Source: Pontibacillus sp. HMF3514
GTDB lineage: Bacteria > Bacillota > Bacilli > Bacillales > BH030062
Length of the DNA stretch: 64,000 bases
NCBI RefSeq assembly: GCF_009858175.1
Contig: NZ_CP047393.1
Span: 2,728,001 to 2,792,000, forward strand
Direction of reading: 5' to 3'
Below the pieces are notes generated by a model. It was not told the origin of the DNA. It did not search any database and worked only from the letters and a program-made list of their open reading frames with translations. This document shows, piece after piece, positions 61,047 through 64,000 of the stretch (its first letter is position 1; the number at the start of each line of letters is the position of its first letter). The position numbers were made by a program, and so were the translations under genes.

Positions 61047-61469
61047 CTATTGTTGAAGATCATTTACTGTTTTATCTGTAAATATGTCACTACCATCATT
61101 TAATGTTACTTCAAATGAATCTGGACCACTTGCTTGAACAGTAATTTCAACTTTACTGTTAGATTCACTATAACTGCCACCGTCAGGGTGAGAAGGTACA
61201 CTCTCTAAAAAACCATTATTTACAAGCTCTCCTAATGTATATTCATCTGCAGTTGCTCCTTCATATCCACTTGCAAGAGCAAGCCTAGAAGCTTCAATCA
61301 TCGCAATGCCATTAGCCTCATGAGCATCTTGCTTAGTATTGTCAATAATCCCTGCAATACTAGGCACAGCAATCGCCGCAATTATACCCAAAATCACAAT
61401 AACCGCCAATAATTCTACTAATGTAAAACCTTTCTCGTTCTTAAATATCTTTCTTAGTTTGTTAACCAT
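61047..61469 (-). CDS. pilA: Type IV major pilin (PilA-like prepilin)
   Basis: 140 residues. Prepilin leader ends KNEKG, followed by FTLVELLAVIVILGIIAA: cleavage after G14, with the glutamate five residues later needed for assembly. The rest is a small globular domain without cysteines. It is preceded by GGGGAG and by a candidate cyclic-di-GMP-II riboswitch. Gene order upstream (pilC) and downstream (pilD) supports a pilus-building role, not competence (which would be comGC). Confidence 0.9.
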   Translation of the reverse strand: MVNKLRKIFKNEKGFTLVELLAVIVILGIIAAIAVPSIAGIIDNTKQDAHEANGIAMIEASRLALASGYEGATADEYTLGELVNNGFLESVPSHPDGGSYSESNSKVEITVQASGPDSFEVTLNDGSDIFTDKTVNDLQQ

Positions 61470-61507
61470 ATGTGTCTCCCCTTTTTTGATAAAAAAAGTT
61501 TTTAAAA

Positions 61508-61620
61508 AACCGACCTAACCATAAAAGTACATACTTTGATGATTGGCCGGTTGCACTAATCGCTCCTGGTCCTCTAAGTGCCCACATACAGACGACCGTT
61601 CAACGCTTCCTTCGACATAA
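61508..61620 (-). promoter_or_regulatory. Candidate cyclic-di-GMP-II riboswitch with overlapping terminator
   Basis: On the minus strand the leader of pilA contains GTCGAAGGAAGCG, then GTGGGCACTTAGAGG, a variable hairpin, and TTAGTGCAACCGGCC. The blocks GGGCACUU and AGUGCAACCG are the conserved joining regions of the cyclic-di-GMP-II aptamer. The last block is also the 5' arm of a terminator: AACCGGCCAATCAT against ATGGTTAGGTCGGTT (61508-61552), followed by TTTTTT. Ligand binding would hold AACCGG in the aptamer and stop terminator formation. The family match is by eye. Confidence 0.8.
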
Positions 61621-61644
61621 ATCTGAATCTATTTTTCTACTACC

Positions 61645-61650
61645 ATTATA
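61645..61650 (-). promoter_or_regulatory. -10 element of pilA promoter
   Basis: TATAAT read on the minus strand, about 25 bases ahead of the riboswitch aptamer. No good -35 is seen at 17 bases, so it may need an activator or another sigma factor. Confidence 0.4.
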
Positions 61651-61700
61651 TTAGATACCTTCCAATTTTACCACATCAAACCTTACATTTTTATGAATTG

Positions 61701-62909
61701 TTACTGGATTTGCTCAAAAATAGAAAACATCGGAATTGCTATAGACGCAACAATCCCCCCAACCACTAAGGCTAAAAACCCAATCATCAGCGGCTCAATT
61801 AAGGTCTTGATTCGATCCGTTGCATGATCTAATTCTGTTTCATAAAAATCTGCAACTTTACCAAGCATTTGGTCTAATGCTCCCGATTGTTCACCTACTG
61901 AGATCATCTGGGTTACAAGCGGAGGGAATATCCAGTGTTTTTCCATCGGTCCAGCCATAGATTCCCCTTTTTCAAGTGAGTTTCTAGCATGTCGAAGGAC
62001 ACCTTCAATGATTTTGTTATCTACCACTCGCTCTGTTATTTGAACGGCTTGCAGTACAGGTACTGAGCTATTGAACAATGAGCTTAACGTTCGTGTCATT
62101 CTGGATAGTGCAGCCTTTTGCATAAGTGATCCGAATAAAGGAATCTTCAGTTTTATTAAATCTGTATAATAGGCAAAAGAGTCACTCTGTTTTCTCGCAT
62201 ATACCATACCTGCATAAATTAGAATTGGTAGCAAAATAAACAACCACCAAAATACAGAAAAAAAGTCACCCATACTTAAAACAAACTGGGTTAGAGGAGG
62301 TACTTCTCCTCCAAAAGACACAAACATATTCGCAAAGCGTGGAACGACAAAGCTTAAGAGGAAAATCACAATTCCTATGGCAATAATCCCAACTACGATC
62401 GGATAGGTTAAAGCTGAAATCACTTTTTGACGCGTATTGTATTGCTTCTCGTAATAATTAGCCATGCGATTCAAAATTTCATCGAGATTACCGCCCGCTT
62501 CTCCTGCTCGAATCATATTGACGAACAGATTCGGGAAAACTTTACGATGTGTTTCTGCTGCATCTGAGAAGGATTGTCCACCTTCTAGATCCTCTGCAAT
62601 CGATTGGAGTGCCTTTTGTAATGGCTTACTCCTCGTTTGTTCCCCTAAAATATATGTAGCTTGTACGAGTGGGATTCCTGCTTCAATTAACGTGGCAAAC
62701 TGCCGCAAATAAATCACAAAATCTTTAATTTTAATTTTTTGTCCGAGGTGTATCTCTTTATATAAAACACTATTAAGCTCTTGGATGGATATGACGGATA
62801 CACCATCTGTACGAAGTTTCACAACCGCTTCTCGTCTTGAATCCGCTTTTAAACGGCCCTGCTTTAACTTCCCTTTAACATCACGGCCTTTGTACTTATA
62901 GTACGCCAT
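61701..62909 (-). CDS. pilC: Type IV pilus inner-membrane platform protein PilC
   Basis: 402 residues with two T2SSF repeats (about 65-190 and 270-390), each with a membrane helix pair; opens MAYYKYKGRDVKGKLKQGRL. Motifs AGEAGGNLDEILNRMANYYE and VGEQSGALDQMLGKVADFYE are the duplicated family signature. It links the cytoplasmic ATPases to pilus assembly. Its ATG touches the pilT stop (TAAATG). Confidence 0.95.
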   Translation of the reverse strand: MAYYKYKGRDVKGKLKQGRLKADSRREAVVKLRTDGVSVISIQELNSVLYKEIHLGQKIKIKDFVIYLRQFATLIEAGIPLVQATYILGEQTRSKPLQKALQSIAEDLEGGQSFSDAAETHRKVFPNLFVNMIRAGEAGGNLDEILNRMANYYEKQYNTRQKVISALTYPIVVGIIAIGIVIFLLSFVVPRFANMFVSFGGEVPPLTQFVLSMGDFFSVFWWLFILLPILIYAGMVYARKQSDSFAYYTDLIKLKIPLFGSLMQKAALSRMTRTLSSLFNSSVPVLQAVQITERVVDNKIIEGVLRHARNSLEKGESMAGPMEKHWIFPPLVTQMISVGEQSGALDQMLGKVADFYETELDHATDRIKTLIEPLMIGFLALVVGGIVASIAIPMFSIFEQIQ

Positions 62910-63950
62910 TTACGTCTCCCTCTCTGTTAAATAAGGAGTAGCTACTTCTGAGGAGATAACGCCTTCCTCCAAAAGTGACTTGATTGACATTTCTAATGTG
63001 TGCATTCCTTGAGCTTTAGATGTTTGCATTACGTTAGGAATTTGATGAATTTTTTCATTACGGATTAAGTTTTTCACCGCTGAAGTGTTCATCAAGATTT
63101 CTGTTGCCGCCCGTCTTCCTTTTCGATCTTTTGTCTGGAACAAACGTTGAGACACAATCGCTTGTAAGACATTAGCAAGCTGAATCCGAATTTGATCCTG
63201 CTGACTAGGCGGGAACACATCAATAATACGGTCAATGGTTGAAGCTGCATTTGTTGTATGTAAAGTACCTAACACCAAGTGACCCGTTTCAGCAGCTGTA
63301 ATAGCTGTTGATATGGTTTCTAAATCTCTCATCTCGCCTACAAGAATGACATCAGGATCCTGTCGTAAGCAGGCACGTAAGCCATTGCTGAAGTTTTGTG
63401 TATCAAACCCTACTTCACGTTGATCGATGATGCAATATCGGTGTGAATGTAAATACTCAATTGGGTCTTCGAGTGTAATAATATGTCTTCTCATTGATTG
63501 ATTCATATAATCAATCATGGATGCTAGCGATGTCGATTTACCGCTTCCTGTTGGACCTGTTACGAGTACTAACCCCTGAGGCTTTTCAGCAATCTCTCTT
63601 AGAGCACCTGGCATTTTTAACGTGTCCAAGGAAGGTATTTCTGTTGGTACTACACGCACTGCCATCGATATACAGTTCCGTTGATGATAAGCATTAATAC
63701 GAAAACGAGAGAGTCCAGGGATACCATATGAAAAGTCGATTTCCCCTTTTTCCTCGAATTGTTTCCATAGAGATTCTGATAAAATGGCTTTTGCCATCTC
63801 TTTTGTTTCATCTGGTTTCAATGTGTCTTTCCCGTACTGCTTCAAATCACCATGCAAGCGAAAAATAGGTGGTACTCCGACTGTTAAATGGATATCTGAT
63901 GCTTCTAATTCAAAAGCTGCTTTTAATAACGTATCGAACCGTTCTTTCAT
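62910..63950 (-). CDS. pilT: Pilus retraction ATPase PilT
   Basis: 346 residues. Walker A TGPTGSGKST near 131-140, Asp box ITLEDPIEYLH, Walker B ILVGEMRDLET, and His box TGHLVLGTLHTTNAAS. The N-terminal PAS-like domain carries ASDIHLTVGVPP. It disassembles pili and powers twitching. The ATG at 63950 has GGGGGATCGAGG upstream; a longer frame overlaps the pilB end. Retraction is unusual for simple competence systems, so this is a true type IV pilus set. Confidence 0.96.
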   Translation of the reverse strand: MKERFDTLLKAAFELEASDIHLTVGVPPIFRLHGDLKQYGKDTLKPDETKEMAKAILSESLWKQFEEKGEIDFSYGIPGLSRFRINAYHQRNCISMAVRVVPTEIPSLDTLKMPGALREIAEKPQGLVLVTGPTGSGKSTSLASMIDYMNQSMRRHIITLEDPIEYLHSHRYCIIDQREVGFDTQNFSNGLRACLRQDPDVILVGEMRDLETISTAITAAETGHLVLGTLHTTNAASTIDRIIDVFPPSQQDQIRIQLANVLQAIVSQRLFQTKDRKGRRAATEILMNTSAVKNLIRNEKIHQIPNVMQTSKAQGMHTLEMSIKSLLEEGVISSEVATPYLTERET

Positions 63951-63963
63951 GCCTCGATCCCCC

Positions 63964-64000
63964 TTATTCATCCATTGCCACACGTAGGACTTCTTCTGTT
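63964..64000 (-). CDS. pilB: C-terminal end of pilus extension ATPase PilB, cut by window edge
   Basis: Only the last eleven codons are inside the window: TEEVLRVAMDE then stop. TxEEVLRV is the conserved end of the GspE/PilB ATPase family. It directly precedes pilT by 13 bases in the same direction, so it is the expected first part of the pilB-pilT-pilC operon. Confidence 0.8.
   Translation of the reverse strand, partial: TEEVLRVAMDE

Overview
The window is a chromosomal segment of a low-GC, endospore-forming Bacillota of the family Bacillaceae. The gene order follows the conserved Bacillus core map: mnmA-yrvO-cymR-rarA / tcdA-6S RNA-aspS-hisS-yrzK-yrvJ-dtd-relA-apt-recJ-secDF-comN / spoVB-yrbG-yrzE-yajC-tgt-queA-ruvB-ruvA-bofC-yebC-coxA-safA / pheB-obg-spo0B-rpmA-prp-rplU-rng-spoIVFB-spoIVFA-minD-minC-mreDCB-radC-maf-spoIIB-pilD. 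The genes spo0B, spoIVFA/FB, spoVB, safA, bofC, rsfA and spoIIB show sporulation. RNase G between rplU and spoIVFB, the FUSC permease and the repeat style suggest a genus outside the B. subtilis group, possibly a salt-tolerant one such as Halobacillus or Pontibacillus; that placement is inference.

Layout. 0-4 kb: tRNA thiolation and cysteine metabolism (mnmA, cysteine desulfurase, CymR) with a YczE-type membrane protein. 4-9.3 kb: rarA, rsfA, a FUSC permease, tcdA. 9.4-13.1 kb: a 6S RNA gene and a hisS-aspS operon behind a T-box. 13-25 kb: amidase, dtd, relA, apt, recJ, secDF, comN. 25-31 kb: spoVB and several membrane proteins. 32-42 kb: yajC-tgt-queA-ruvBA, bofC, yebC, coxA, nadE, safA. 43-57 kb: obg/spo0B, the L21-Prp-L27 operon, spoIVF, the Min and Mre shape/division genes, radC, maf, spoIIB. 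57.5-64 kb: a type IV pilus operon (pilB end, pilT, pilC, pilA, pilD, pilM, pilN, and a PilO-like protein with LysM domains).

Regulatory RNA is rich. There is a T-box with specifier GAC (overlapping CAU), a 6S RNA, an L21 leader with its own promoter inside the end of rng, and a candidate cyclic-di-GMP-II riboswitch with an overlapping terminator just before the pilin gene.

The least explained structure is a family of four composite repeats (15283-15866, 31096-31879, 42278-42839, 49656-50330). Each has two different end sequences (called L and R here) around two long hairpin modules (A and B). Sub-segments are inverted between copies: the A-B cassette in copy 1, a 190-bp spacer element (S) between copies 2 and 4, and a 75-bp insert present in opposite orientations in the two hairpins of copy 2. 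All module borders share a TAACGGA-like core. No transposase gene, tRNA gene, prophage or CRISPR array was seen.
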